A stretch of DNA of 49,536 nucleotides from positions 1 through 49,536 of the forward strand of contig CAJUGU010000008.1 of assembly GCA_910586105.1 (NCBI GenBank), read 5' to 3'. The first letter of the stretch is position 1; every line of letters begins with the position of its first letter. This DNA comes from an uncultured Eubacteriales bacterium. Its GTDB lineage: Bacteria; Bacillota; Clostridia; Oscillospirales; Butyricicoccaceae. The translations under genes and the position numbers were made by a program. The notes below the pieces were generated by a model. The model made no database searches. It saw only the letters and a list, made by a program, of their open reading frames with translations, and was not told where the DNA came from. Shown piece after piece: positions 24,429-33,576 of the stretch.

Positions 24429-24472
24429 ACACCCCGGACGCAGGATCGTTGCTTCCTGTATCCGGGGTGTTT
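24429..24472 (+). terminator. Hairpin, probable terminator of the small membrane gene
   Basis: ACACCCCGGA (24429-24438) pairs with TCCGGGGTGT (24461-24470), with an inner CAGGA/TCCTG stem. Only a short TTTC run follows. Confidence 0.5.
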
Positions 24473-24517
24473 CGATCGCATGGAAATACCGTTGTCACCC
24501 CGCGGCGGGGCTATGCT

Positions 24518-24644
24518 TTATCGTTCCATCTCTTCGGCATATTCGTCCGAATAGGTCTTTTCCGGCTGCTTTTTATGCTCTATCGCAGCAGAGTCGATAT
24601 GCCTGCTGTCGTCGTAGCGCGGAAATTTTTTCGGCTCGCTCATG
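24518..24644 (-). pseudogene. Possible small gene interrupted by a frameshift
   Basis: From ATG at 24644, with GGGGTGG upstream, the minus strand reads MSEPKKFPRYDDSR before diverging to an early stop. Removing one base near 24599 continues it as HIDSAAIEHKKQPEKTYSDE and ends EYAEEMER at a TAA at 24518, for a total of about 41 aa. Composition and ribosome binding site suggest a once-real small acidic/basic protein, or a one-base assembly error. Function is unknown. Confidence 0.35.
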
Positions 24645-24761
24645 ATTCCCACCCCTTTCTTTTTTCGGTAGTATTTCCAATGCCTGCGGCAAATATGAGC
24701 CGCGTCAGTGGGGCCGCGTTTTCACCCTCCGCCCGAAAAATCGTTTTTTCTGGAAAAAACG

Positions 24762-24790
24762 TTGTAGATTGCCGATGGTTTTGTTATAAT
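24762..24790 (+). promoter_or_regulatory. Promoter of recJ
   Basis: TTGTAG (24762-24767), a 17-bp spacer and a perfect TATAAT (24785-24790), about 34 bp before the recJ ATG. Confidence 0.75.
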
Positions 24791-24823
24791 GTTCTTAATT
24801 GAAAATTTATTGAGGGATGTGTT

Positions 24824-26911
24824 ATGAAAACAAAACGATGGCTGACAGCCGAGCCGGACTTTGAAAAAGCCCGCGCGTTGTCGAAGGCGCGCGGCTTCAC
24901 GCCGCTGGCTGCGGTCACGCTCTGCGCGCGCGGCATCACGACCCCGGAGGCTGCGGACGCGTTTTTAAACCCGCCGGGACTTTACGACCCGCGGCTGCTC
25001 ACCGATCTGGACGTTGCCGTCGAGGCGATCCGCGCCGCCGTGAAGGCAAACAAAAAGATCGTCGTCTTTGGGGACTACGATGTGGATGGCATTACGGCGA
25101 CCTGTATTCTGACCGATTACCTGCGGTCGGTCGGCGCCGACTGCGATTATTATATCCCCGACCGCCTGCATGAGGGTTACGGACTGAACTGCACCGCGAT
25201 CCAGTCCCTTTATGAGCAGGGGGCCGAGCTGATCGTGACCGTCGATTCGGGCATCACCGCCCAGGAGGAGGCGGCGTATGCCGCTTCGCTCGGACTGAGC
25301 ATGATCATTACCGACCACCACGAATGCCATGAAGCGCTTCCCGCCGCCGAGGCGGTCGTGAACCCCAAGCGCCCGGACAGTACCTACCCGTTCCGCGAGC
25401 TGGCGGGCGTAGGGGTCGCGTTCAAGCTGGTTTCCGCCCTGATGGGCAGCCAAGTCGAAGCGCTGGAACGCTATGCCGACCTTGTCGCGCTGGGGACGGT
25501 CGCTGACGTGATGCCGATCGTCGGGGAAAACCGCCTGATCGTCGCGGAAGGGCTGCGCCGTCTCGCCGAACCCAGCAGCCTTGGGCTGGAAATGCTGCTG
25601 CGGGAAGCCGGCATGAAGGGCAAGAAGCTGACCTCCGGCACGATCAGCTATGTGCTGGCCCCGCGCATCAACGCGGCGGGACGGCTGGGCAACGCGGCTC
25701 TTGCCGCCGAGCTGTTCCTGACGCAGGATCCGGAATATGCGCAGAAGCTGGCGGTCTTACTCTGTGAACAGAACAAAGAACGGCAGGCGGCGGAAAACTG
25801 CATTTTGGAGCAGGCGCTTACCGCGCTGCGTTACGAATACGACCCGCTGGAAGATAAGATGATCGTACTGGCGGGGGAGGGCTGGCACCATGGCGTGATC
25901 GGCATCGTATCCTCCCGCCTGTGCGACCGGTATTCCTGCCCGGTGGTGCTGATCTCGCTGGACGGCGAGATGGGCAAGGGCTCCGGGCGGTCGATCCGGG
26001 GCTTCAACCTGTTTGAAGCGCTTTCCGATTCGGAAGATCTGCTGGAAAAATACGGCGGGCACGAGCTGGCCGCCGGGCTGACCATCCGCCGAGAGCGGTT
26101 CGAGGCCTTCCGGGATCGGATCAAGGCGTATGCCGCCGAACACCTTCAGCGGGTCAGCCTGAACCCGGTAGTGCAGATCGATTGCGAGATCGAACCGGCG
26201 TTCATCAACATCGAAGACGTCGAAGGGCTTTCGGCGCTCGAGCCGTTCGGGATGAAGAACCCGCAGCCGGTCTTTATGATGACGGATATGCTGGTGGAGG
26301 ATATCACCCCGATCTCGTCCGACCGCCACGTCCGGCTGGGGCTGCGCAAGGACGGCGTGCCATATACCGCGATGCTGTTCGGCACCGGCGCGGGCGGCTG
26401 CGGCTTTGCGCAGGGCAACTATATCGACGTTGCGTTCCATTTGGAGATCAACGAATTCCGCGGCAGGCGCACGGTACAGCTGAACGTGCGCGACATCCAC
26501 CTCAGCCAGTGTGAGATCGTCGCCGACCAGCGGCTGCTGAACGTTTACAACAGTTATATCGGCGACCAGCCGCTGACCGCGCTTCAGGCGCAGCTGCTGC
26601 TGCCCGACCGGCGCGATCTGGTCGCGGTCTGGCGGCATATCGTCAGCCGTGCGGAGGATGGGCGGCTCAGCGTGCCGTCGAACGCGCTTTCCCGCCGGAT
26701 CAGCTGGGAAAGCCGCCGTAAGATCCATATCGGCAAGCTGTTCGTCTGCCTGGACGTGTTCAGTGAAAGCTGCCTTTTGAGCTATCATTTCAAGGAAGGG
26801 TTGCTGAACATCATCGTCAAGCACCACGAAGGGAAGGCGGACATTTCCCGCTCGGTCGTGCTGGCGACGCTGATGCAGATGGCGAAGCCAAGCCCGCCGC
26901 ACGGGCGGTAA
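24824..26911 (+). CDS. recJ: Single-stranded-DNA exonuclease RecJ
   Basis: 5'-3' ssDNA exonuclease used in RecF-type recombination, mismatch repair and base excision repair. The 695-aa protein has the DHH phosphoesterase motif GDYDVDG (83-89) and DHH (164-166), the DHHA1 motif with GGHELAAG in the middle, and an OB-fold that includes GNYIDVAFHLEINEFRG. A 100-residue C-terminal extension, common in Clostridia RecJ, follows. GAGGGATG precedes the ATG. It is followed after 28 bp by the (p)ppGpp synthetase gene, the typical recJ-relA neighbourhood of Firmicutes (usually with apt, absent here). Confidence 0.95.
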   Translation: MKTKRWLTAEPDFEKARALSKARGFTPLAAVTLCARGITTPEAADAFLNPPGLYDPRLLTDLDVAVEAIRAAVKANKKIVVFGDYDVDGITATCILTDYLRSVGADCDYYIPDRLHEGYGLNCTAIQSLYEQGAELIVTVDSGITAQEEAAYAASLGLSMIITDHHECHEALPAAEAVVNPKRPDSTYPFRELAGVGVAFKLVSALMGSQVEALERYADLVALGTVADVMPIVGENRLIVAEGLRRLAEPSSLGLEMLLREAGMKGKKLTSGTISYVLAPRINAAGRLGNAALAAELFLTQDPEYAQKLAVLLCEQNKERQAAENCILEQALTALRYEYDPLEDKMIVLAGEGWHHGVIGIVSSRLCDRYSCPVVLISLDGEMGKGSGRSIRGFNLFEALSDSEDLLEKYGGHELAAGLTIRRERFEAFRDRIKAYAAEHLQRVSLNPVVQIDCEIEPAFINIEDVEGLSALEPFGMKNPQPVFMMTDMLVEDITPISSDRHVRLGLRKDGVPYTAMLFGTGAGGCGFAQGNYIDVAFHLEINEFRGRRTVQLNVRDIHLSQCEIVADQRLLNVYNSYIGDQPLTALQAQLLLPDRRDLVAVWRHIVSRAEDGRLSVPSNALSRRISWESRRKIHIGKLFVCLDVFSESCLLSYHFKEGLLNIIVKHHEGKADISRSVVLATLMQMAKPSPPHGR

Positions 26912-26939
26912 GCGAGCGCAATGAATGGGAGGAAGTAAG

Positions 26940-29117
26940 ATGCAAGACAGGATCGCTTTTCTGATCGAACGGGTGCAGGTGCAAAACCCGCTCGCGAATA
27001 TCCGGAAGATACGCGCCGCTTATGAGAGCGCCGAGGCGGCGCACGAGGGGCAGAAGCGCCGCAACGGGGAGCCGTATATCATCCATCCGGTGGCGGTCGC
27101 CGAGATCATCGTTGAGATGGGGCTGGATACCGATTCCATTTGCGCAGGGCTGCTGCACGACTGTATTGAGGATACCGAATTCGGCTATAAGGAGATCGAA
27201 AACCGGTTCGGGACCTCGGTCGCCGAGCTGGTCGACGGCGTGACCCGGCTGGGGATGCTCCAATATTCCAAGGAACAGGAGCAGATGGAGGACCTGCGCA
27301 AGATGTTCATGGCGATGGCGAAGGATATCCGCGTCATCCTCATCAAGCTGGCCGACCGGCTGCACAACGCGCGCACGTTCCAGTTCCTGCCGGAAAAGAA
27401 GCAGCGGGACAAGGCGCTGGAAACGATGGAGATCTACGCGCCGATCGCGCACCGGCTGGGGATGCAGCGTATCAAGTGGGAGCTGGAAGACCTTTCCCTC
27501 CGGTGCCTGGACCCGATCGGTTATAACGAGATCGTCAACGGCCTGAAGGAGCAGAGCGAACAGCAGGAGCAGTTCCTGGAAGGCATCAAGGAGCGGATCG
27601 CCGCCAAGCTGAACGATGCGAACATCGAACACAGCATTTCGGCGCGGGTGAAGCATATTTATTCCATTTACCGCAAGATGTATGCCCAGCACAAAACGAT
27701 CAACGAGATCTACGACATCTGCGCGGTGCGCGTGATCGTGGATACGGTTGCCGACTGTTACAACGTCCTCGGCTATGTACACGACCTGTATAAACCGATC
27801 CCTGGGCGGTTCAAGGATTATATTTCGACGCCCAAGCCGAACGGGTACCAGTCCCTGCACACGACGGTGATCGGGCGGGCGGGCATCCCGTTCGAGATCC
27901 AGATCCGCACGGCGGAGATGCATAAAATGGCGGAATACGGCGTTGCGGCGCACTGGAAATATAAGCAGGGGCTTGACAAGGTCGACAACGAGCAGGCGTT
28001 CGCATGGATCCGGCAGTTGCTGGAAGCCCAGCAGGACACGGAAGCGGAGGATTTCATCAAGGCGATCAAGGTCGATCTGTTTGCGGACGAGGTCTTCGTC
28101 TTCACGCCGCGCGGCGACGTGGTGAACATGCCGGCGGGCGCGACGCCGATCGACCTGGCGTATGCGATCCATTCAGCGGTGGGCAACCGTATGACGGGCG
28201 CGAAGGTCAACGGGCGGATCGCGCCGATTGACAGCACGCTGAAAAACGGCGATATTGTCGAGATCCTGACCTCGAAGGAGGCGCGCGGGCCGAGCCGCGA
28301 CTGGGTGAAGATCGTCAAAACGACCGAGGCGCGCAACAAGATCAAGCAGTGGTTTAAGAAGGAGCGGCGCGAGGAAAATATCATCCAGGGCCGGGAGGAG
28401 CTGGACCGCGAGCTGCGCGCCAATTTGCTTTACAACGGGTTTTATGAAAACGAAGAGGTGCAGAAAAACTGCCTGAACAAGTTTTCGTTTGCGCATCTGG
28501 ACGAGATGTATGCGGCGATCGGCTACGGCGGTATCACGGTCACGAAGGTGATCAACAAGGTGAAGGACGACGTCAACCGGATCCGTCGCGCGGCCGAACG
28601 AAGCGAGCGGGCGATGCAGCCGCAGCCGTTCCGCCGTCCGGAGGTGCACAGCAATTCCGGGGTGATCGTCGCGGGGCTGGAAAACTGCCTGATCAAATTT
28701 GCGCGCTGCTGCACGCCCATCCCGGGGGATGATATTGTCGGCTTTGTGACCCGGGGCTATGGCGTTTCGATCCATCGCCGGGACTGCATAAATTATATCA
28801 ACGGGCAGCGCGACAGCGAGGACCGGTGGCTGGAAGCCTGGTGGGACGAAGACATGACGGACAGCAGGAACCGTTTCGTTACGGGCTTGCAGATCTCGAT
28901 GCACAGCCGGATCGGCGTCCTGAGCGATGTTGCGGCGGTGCTTGCGGCCAGCAAGGTCAACGTGCACGAGCTTTCGGCGCGCGACCTGAACGACGGGTTT
29001 GGCATAATTATGGCGATGGTCGACGTGGCGGGCGTAGCGCAGTTGGATAATATTATTAACCGTCTGAAGGGCATCAAGGGGGTCCTGGATGTCACGCGGT
29101 CGGTGGACGGGCACTGA
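26940..29117 (+). CDS. relA: Bifunctional (p)ppGpp synthetase/hydrolase (Rel)
   Basis: Long RSH enzyme of 725 aa that makes and degrades the stringent-response alarmone. The HD hydrolase domain has HD at 73-74 (LLHDCIEDT). The synthetase domain follows (about 240-350) with IYDICAVRVIVDTVADCYN and FKDYISTPKPNGYQSLHT, then TGS (about 395-455, DEVFVFTPRGDVVNMPAGAT) and a C-terminal ACT domain (650-725). The intact HD pair indicates it can also hydrolyse. The start at 26940 follows GGGAGGAAG; an in-frame ATG 15 bp earlier lies within that site. Probably co-transcribed with recJ. Confidence 0.96.
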   Translation: MQDRIAFLIERVQVQNPLANIRKIRAAYESAEAAHEGQKRRNGEPYIIHPVAVAEIIVEMGLDTDSICAGLLHDCIEDTEFGYKEIENRFGTSVAELVDGVTRLGMLQYSKEQEQMEDLRKMFMAMAKDIRVILIKLADRLHNARTFQFLPEKKQRDKALETMEIYAPIAHRLGMQRIKWELEDLSLRCLDPIGYNEIVNGLKEQSEQQEQFLEGIKERIAAKLNDANIEHSISARVKHIYSIYRKMYAQHKTINEIYDICAVRVIVDTVADCYNVLGYVHDLYKPIPGRFKDYISTPKPNGYQSLHTTVIGRAGIPFEIQIRTAEMHKMAEYGVAAHWKYKQGLDKVDNEQAFAWIRQLLEAQQDTEAEDFIKAIKVDLFADEVFVFTPRGDVVNMPAGATPIDLAYAIHSAVGNRMTGAKVNGRIAPIDSTLKNGDIVEILTSKEARGPSRDWVKIVKTTEARNKIKQWFKKERREENIIQGREELDRELRANLLYNGFYENEEVQKNCLNKFSFAHLDEMYAAIGYGGITVTKVINKVKDDVNRIRRAAERSERAMQPQPFRRPEVHSNSGVIVAGLENCLIKFARCCTPIPGDDIVGFVTRGYGVSIHRRDCINYINGQRDSEDRWLEAWWDEDMTDSRNRFVTGLQISMHSRIGVLSDVAAVLAASKVNVHELSARDLNDGFGIIMAMVDVAGVAQLDNIINRLKGIKGVLDVTRSVDGH

Positions 29118-29120
29118 CCG

Positions 29121-29261
29121 CCCCTGCGCGGGGGGGCGCCAGAGGGCTCTGCCCTCTGGACACCCGGCCCCTGCGCGGGGCGGCGCCAGAGGGCTCTGCC
29201 CTCTGGACACCCGGCCCCTGCGCGGGGCGGCGCCAAAGGGACTCATCCCTTTGGAATCCCT
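29121..29261 (+). repeat. 47-bp tandem repeat
   Basis: Units begin at 29121, 29168 and 29215 (CCCCTGCGCGGGG...). The first two are nearly identical and contain a CCAGAGGG/CCCTCTGG palindrome; the third changes to CCAAAGGG/CCCTTTGG and runs into the inverted copy of the dispersed repeat. The gap between rel and dtd (29118-29354) consists almost entirely of these repeats. Confidence 0.85.
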
Positions 29262-29281
29262 TTTTCGCCTGCGGGCGGGAC
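29230..29281 (-). repeat. Dispersed repeat, inverted partial copy
   Basis: GGCGCCAAAGGGACTCATCC onward is the reverse complement of 17343-17394 with about two differences. Confidence 0.8.
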
Positions 29282-29354
29282 GGGGGGCGTGGAATGCTGG
29301 TTTACCGGCATGGCCGCTTTTATCGATCATCAATTCCGGGAGAGGGGAGATTCT

Positions 29355-29816
29355 ATGCGGGCGGTGATACAGCGCGTAACGCATGCGCGCGTTACGATCG
29401 AAGGTAAGGTACACGGTGAGATCGGGAAAGGTTTTTTGATCCTGCTCGGCGTCTGCGAAAACGATACCGAGGCGGAAGCCGTTTATCTGGCTGATAAATG
29501 CGTCGGTTTGCGCGTGTTTACCGATGAAAACGATAAAATGAATCGGTCGCCTGCGGATATCGGCGGCGAACTGCTTGTGATCTCGCAGTTCACGTTATAC
29601 GGCGACTGCCGAAAGGGCAAGCGTCCGAATTTCATGCGCGCGGCTAAGCCCGAGCTGGCGATCCCGCTGTATGAAACATTCTTGGCGCGCTGCCGCGAAA
29701 GCGGGCTGCCGGTGCAGACCGGGAAATTCGGCGCAGATATGAAGGTCGAGCTGCTCAACGACGGCCCGGTCACGATCTTAATGGATACTGAGGAAATGAG
29801 AGGGGAAAAAGCATGA
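29355..29816 (+). CDS. dtd: D-aminoacyl-tRNA deacylase
   Basis: Hydrolyses D-amino acids mischarged onto tRNA, recycling the tRNA. The 153-aa protein has the diagnostic SQFTLYGDCRKGKRPNF segment and the C-terminal NDGPVTI strand; the N-terminus MRAVIQRVTHARVTI is canonical. GGAGAGGGGAGA precedes the ATG at 29355; an in-frame upstream extension is repeat-derived and rejected. Its TGA overlaps the ATG of the next gene (ATGA), so the two are translationally coupled. The rel-dtd-MBL-hemZ order is typical of Clostridia. Confidence 0.95.
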   Translation: MRAVIQRVTHARVTIEGKVHGEIGKGFLILLGVCENDTEAEAVYLADKCVGLRVFTDENDKMNRSPADIGGELLVISQFTLYGDCRKGKRPNFMRAAKPELAIPLYETFLARCRESGLPVQTGKFGADMKVELLNDGPVTILMDTEEMRGEKA

Positions 29817-30445
29817 AATTGATCCAGCTTCACGTGGGCATGGTACAAACAAACTGCTATGTTTTTTACGACGAGAATACGATGGAAGGGGCGGTCGTCG
29901 ATCCGGGCGACAACGCGCCCGCAATCCTGCGCGAGATTGAACGCGCCGGGGCAAAGATCACGCATATCCTGCTGACGCACGCCCATTTCGACCACATCCT
30001 GGCGGTGCATGAGATTTCCGAAAAGACCGGCGCAAAGCTGGTCGTGCATAAGGACGACCAGTGGCTGCTAAGCTATGACGCAATGGGGGAATTCCGCCCG
30101 TTCGCGCGCAATTATAAGGAAACACCGGTCGATATCCTTGCGGAAGAGGGCACAAAAATCCAGATCGGCGGGCTGACGGCGGAATACCTGCACACGCCCG
30201 GGCACACGCCCGGTTCCTGTTGCATCCGGGTAGACGACGTGCTGTTTACCGGGGATACCATGTTCCGCCACGAGTGCGGGCGTTGCGACCTCAAGGGCGG
30301 CGACTTCTCGCTGATGCTTCAATCGCTCAAACGCCTGAGCGAGCTGCCGGGGGATTACCGGGTGCTGCCCGGGCATGACGCGATCACGACGCTTTCTGAG
30401 GAACGAGCCCGCAATCCGTATGTAAAACAGGCGTTAGGGCAATGA
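29813..30445 (+). CDS. MBL-fold hydrolase (glyoxalase II-like)
   Basis: 210-aa metallo-beta-lactamase-fold enzyme with the two-metal motif THAHFDH (55-61), a later HTPGHTPGS, GDTMF, and a terminal PGHD. The short form without a lactoylglutathione-binding domain matches the YqgX/GloB-like proteins of Firmicutes, whose natural thioester substrate is uncertain. It overlaps dtd by 4 bp (ATGA) and hemZ by 4 bp (ATGA), so the three genes form a coupled cistron run. Confidence 0.9.
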   Translation: MKLIQLHVGMVQTNCYVFYDENTMEGAVVDPGDNAPAILREIERAGAKITHILLTHAHFDHILAVHEISEKTGAKLVVHKDDQWLLSYDAMGEFRPFARNYKETPVDILAEEGTKIQIGGLTAEYLHTPGHTPGSCCIRVDDVLFTGDTMFRHECGRCDLKGGDFSLMLQSLKRLSELPGDYRVLPGHDAITTLSEERARNPYVKQALGQ

Positions 30446-31899
30446 ATTACCGCATTGAAGGGCATCCGCACCGCCACGCCGTGGAAGAAATGCTGCTGCA
30501 TCTGTTCCCATCCGAAACGGTCGCGGCAGGGGAGGACCGCGGCGAAGGCTTCTGCGAGAGTCGGCTGGCTGTGCAGGGCAATGCCTTTACAACCTTTGCG
30601 GCGATCCGGTTCGATGGGCAGCGTTGTGAAGGGGACCGCTTTGCAGAGCTCCCGGACGGTGCGGACGCGCTCGCGCGCAAACGCCTGGAAAACGAACTGG
30701 TCAAGCTCGCGATCTACGACGCAGCCGTGCCGCTTCTGCCGGAGCCGCCCGTTTGGGGCGCTCTGACCGGGGTGCGCCCCGCCAAGCTGGCGCGCGGCCT
30801 GATGGAACGCGGGCGCTCCGACGAAGAGGCTGAGCGTTGGCTGCGGGAGCACTTTTATGTTTCGCCAGAGCGTGCCGCGCTGACCATGGCAGCGGCGAAA
30901 ACGGCGCAAAAGATCGATCGAAAATGCTCGAAAAACGGGATATCGCTTTATGTCGGCATTCCATTTTGCCCGACGCGCTGCGCTTACTGTTCCTTCATTT
31001 CGGCGGCGGTCGAAAAAAACGCGGCGCTGGTCGAGCCTTATACGCAGGCGCTTTGCAGCGAAGCCGAGACGGTCGGCGTGCTGGTACGCGAGAGCGGGCT
31101 GACGGTCGACAGCCTTTACATCGGCGGAGGTACGCCGACGACGCTGACAAGCAGCCAGCTCGACAGGCTCCTGTCCACGCTGGAACGCGCCTTCGATCTG
31201 TCAGGGCTGTTCGATCACACCGTCGAAGCGGGCAGGCCGGATACGATCACGCCGGAAAAGCTGGCCGTCCTGCGCAGTCACGGCGTGACCCGCGTCAGCA
31301 TCAACCCGCAAAGCATGGAGGACGACGTGCTTCGGCTTGCCGGGCGGCGCCATACCGCGCGGGATGTGCTGGAAAGCTATGAACAGGCGCGCGCGGCGGG
31401 CTTTGAAGCCATCAATATGGATGTGATCGCAGGCCTTGCAGGCGACACCCCGGAGGGCTTCGCAAGGACGATCGACACGCTGCTGGGGCTCAGGCCGGAA
31501 AACCTGACCGTGCATACGCTGGCCGTCAAGCGTGGGGCGGAGCTGCGGGATATCGCCGCCAATCTGGCACAGCGGGAGAAGGTTGGGTATATGCTGGATC
31601 GTGCGCGCGACGCCCTGACTGCGGACAAATACAGCGCGTATTATCTGTATCGGCAGAAATTTTCTGCCGGCGGCTTTGAAAACGTCGGCTGGAGCCAGCC
31701 GGGGATGGAAAATTTTTATAACGTCTCCATGATGGAGGAGCTTCAAACAATCCTGTCGCTGGGCGCGGGCGGCGTGAGCAAGCGGGTCGACCGGGCGACC
31801 GGGAAGATCAAGCGCTTCACCAACCCCAAGTACCCGGCGGAGTATCTCGAAGCGCAGCAACGGATCATAAGCGGCAAGCGCAGCTTGCTGCTGGAATAA
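30442..31899 (+). CDS. hemZ: Coproporphyrinogen dehydrogenase HemZ
   Basis: 485-aa HemN-like radical SAM protein of the HemZ group, named for oxygen-independent conversion of coproporphyrinogen III. The cluster motif is C176-x3-C180-x2-C183 (FCPTRCAYCSF), with YIGGGTPTTL just after. It has a long N-terminal region (1-165) typical of HemZ. Whether HemZ makes haem in these mostly haem-auxotrophic anaerobes is unsettled, and no other haem gene is in the window. Coupled to the MBL gene upstream and followed after 12 bp by the kinase gene. Confidence 0.92.
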   Translation: MNYRIEGHPHRHAVEEMLLHLFPSETVAAGEDRGEGFCESRLAVQGNAFTTFAAIRFDGQRCEGDRFAELPDGADALARKRLENELVKLAIYDAAVPLLPEPPVWGALTGVRPAKLARGLMERGRSDEEAERWLREHFYVSPERAALTMAAAKTAQKIDRKCSKNGISLYVGIPFCPTRCAYCSFISAAVEKNAALVEPYTQALCSEAETVGVLVRESGLTVDSLYIGGGTPTTLTSSQLDRLLSTLERAFDLSGLFDHTVEAGRPDTITPEKLAVLRSHGVTRVSINPQSMEDDVLRLAGRRHTARDVLESYEQARAAGFEAINMDVIAGLAGDTPEGFARTIDTLLGLRPENLTVHTLAVKRGAELRDIAANLAQREKVGYMLDRARDALTADKYSAYYLYRQKFSAGGFENVGWSQPGMENFYNVSMMEELQTILSLGAGGVSKRVDRATGKIKRFTNPKYPAEYLEAQQRIISGKRSLLLE

Positions 31900-31911
31900 G
31901 GAGTGAATGAA

Positions 31912-32838
31912 ATGGCTGATTACACGCTGAAACAACTGAACGAGGCGGCAACAAGCGATCCGAAGGGGTTCGTCCGCTTGTGCGAGGACTACTATCGGAA
32001 CCAGGTGGACAGCACCGCGCGGGAGCTTGCCGCGCGGCGGAGGACCGCGCCGATCGTACTGGTGAACGGCCCGTCCTCGGCGGGCAAGACCACGACGACC
32101 GCGCGGCTGCGCAAGGCGCTGGAAAACCGGTTCGGCATCCACACCGAGACCATCTCGATGGACGACTACTACCGCACCAGCACCGAGTACGAAGTGCCGT
32201 ATGACGACGAAAACGGCGTGCCCGATCTGGAATCCCCGCTGTGCATGAACCTCGAATTGCTGACCGACCATCTGCGCAAGCTCGCCGCAGGGGAGGAGAT
32301 CTCCATCCCGGCGTTCGATTTTGAGCAGCGCCGTTCGATCCCGGATGTGAAAAAGCTGCGGCTTGAAAAGGATGAAATGGTCATCATCGAAGGCATCCAT
32401 TCTCTTAGCGACATCGTCTATGATGGGCTGCACGATATGGCAACCGGCGTATTCCTCGCCTTTGACAGCGCGCTGACGCTGGAAAACGGCGTCGTGATCG
32501 AGCCGTATATGCTCCGCTTCATGCGCCGCGCCGTGCGGGACAGCCTGTTCCGCAACACCGAGGTGTCGGCGACGCTGGCGCAGTGGAAATCCGTCCGCCG
32601 CGGGGAATGTCTGTACATCCTGCCCACCCGTAAGCGCGCCGCGCTGACGCTGGACAGCTATATGCCGTATGAAACCTTCATTATGTCCGAAATGCTCAAG
32701 CTGCCGTTCCGGAAGATGAAACAGGAGCTGATCGACGTTGGGCTGGAACCGCTGACCCATCTGGACGGCGGGTTTGAACCGCTGGATTATGTGCATCATA
32801 TCCCTGAGGATTCCCTGATCCACGAATTCATCGGCTGA
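31912..32838 (+). CDS. Uridine-kinase-like P-loop kinase
   Basis: 308-aa cytosolic kinase of the uridine kinase/phosphoribulokinase superfamily. P-loop GPSSAGKT at 53-60, then SMDDYYRTSTEYEVPYDDE (the acceptor-binding loop of uridine kinases), FDFEQRRS, and a Walker-B-like VIIEGIHSL. Many Clostridia carry this as 'nucleoside kinase'; some relatives have a TGS domain, absent here, and the substrate is not proven. The ATG at 31912 is 8 nt from AAGGAG; an in-frame GTG at 31903 overlaps that site. End of the dtd-hemZ run; a GTTCAC/GTGAAC hairpin follows at 32848-32868. Confidence 0.85.
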   Translation: MADYTLKQLNEAATSDPKGFVRLCEDYYRNQVDSTARELAARRRTAPIVLVNGPSSAGKTTTTARLRKALENRFGIHTETISMDDYYRTSTEYEVPYDDENGVPDLESPLCMNLELLTDHLRKLAAGEEISIPAFDFEQRRSIPDVKKLRLEKDEMVIIEGIHSLSDIVYDGLHDMATGVFLAFDSALTLENGVVIEPYMLRFMRRAVRDSLFRNTEVSATLAQWKSVRRGECLYILPTRKRAALTLDSYMPYETFIMSEMLKLPFRKMKQELIDVGLEPLTHLDGGFEPLDYVHHIPEDSLIHEFIG

Positions 32839-32880
32839 CGCCCGGTTCACGAATATTCTGTGAACAATTCGCGGTTCCCC

Positions 32881-32909
32881 TTGATTTTTCCGGGATCCAT
32901 TACTATAAT
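32881..32909 (+). promoter_or_regulatory. Promoter of the zinc-ribbon gene
   Basis: TTGATT (32881-32886), a 17-bp spacer and a perfect TATAAT (32904-32909). Confidence 0.75.
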
Positions 32910-32949
32910 AGAATAACTCCCGCTTACAATGAAAGGAGCGTTGCTGAAA

Positions 32950-33405
32950 ATGGACGAAAAGATCCAGATGCTGCTGGAAAAGGCAAAGATCTACGCCGGG
33001 AAGACCGGCCAGGCCGCCGGATCCGCCGGTAAAAGGGCCACCGAGCTTGCGCAAACGACCCGGATCAATTTGCAGATCTTCGATCTGAACACTGAATGCG
33101 AGGTGCTTTACAAGGAGATCGGAAAGCTGATGTACGACGTGCATCAGGGCATCGAGGCCGATGAGGACGGCATTGCAGAACGGCTTGCGAAGATCGACGG
33201 GCGTCAGGAAAAGATCGCTGCGCTGCGCGAGCAGATCAGCCAGCTGCGTTCCAGCGTTCGCTGCCCGAACTGCGGCAAGCTGTGCAGCCGCGCGGACACC
33301 TTCTGCGCCGCCTGCGGCGGTTCGCTTGGCCCGGAGACGGTCGTGTTTGAAATGCCGCCCGAGATGCCGCAGGACAAAGGGAGCGATCCCGGGCCTGAGG
33401 CATAA
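32950..33405 (+). CDS. Coiled-coil protein with a C-terminal zinc ribbon
   Basis: 151-aa cytosolic protein. Residues about 1-100 are helical and coiled-coil-like (EKAKIYAGKTGQAAGSAGKR, then VLYKEIGKLMYDVHQG and RQEKIAALREQISQLR). A zinc ribbon follows with CPNC and CAAC knuckles, then an acidic Pro-rich tail. This architecture recurs in Firmicutes as 'zinc ribbon domain-containing protein' with no known role. The ATG at 32950 is preferred because AAAGGAG lies 12 nt upstream. It has its own promoter. Confidence 0.75.
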   Translation: MDEKIQMLLEKAKIYAGKTGQAAGSAGKRATELAQTTRINLQIFDLNTECEVLYKEIGKLMYDVHQGIEADEDGIAERLAKIDGRQEKIAALREQISQLRSSVRCPNCGKLCSRADTFCAACGGSLGPETVVFEMPPEMPQDKGSDPGPEA

Positions 33406-33576
33406 TTCTCAGGCGTCCCCGCATAGGATAAGCCGAATAAGGCCATTTTAGAGGATGCCGCCCGAAGGGCGCGGAAGGGCTTTCGGCATGGCCGGTCCCC
33501 GGATGGGGCCGAGTCCCGCCGGGCCTGCGCCGGTTCCGGGCGTCCCCCTGGCCGGTGGCAAGGATGTGCGGAGGAT

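Larger units (their letters stand above)
24361..24761. other. Intergenic region with hairpin and small-gene remnant
   Basis: About 400 bp. It holds the hairpin at 24429-24472 and a possibly broken small minus-strand gene at 24518-24644, both listed separately. Nothing else is supported. Confidence 0.5.

Noticed and set aside
29118..29354. CRISPR-like array from regular repeats before dtd
   Set aside because: The units are head-to-tail 47-bp tandem repeats with no unique spacers and no cas genes nearby.
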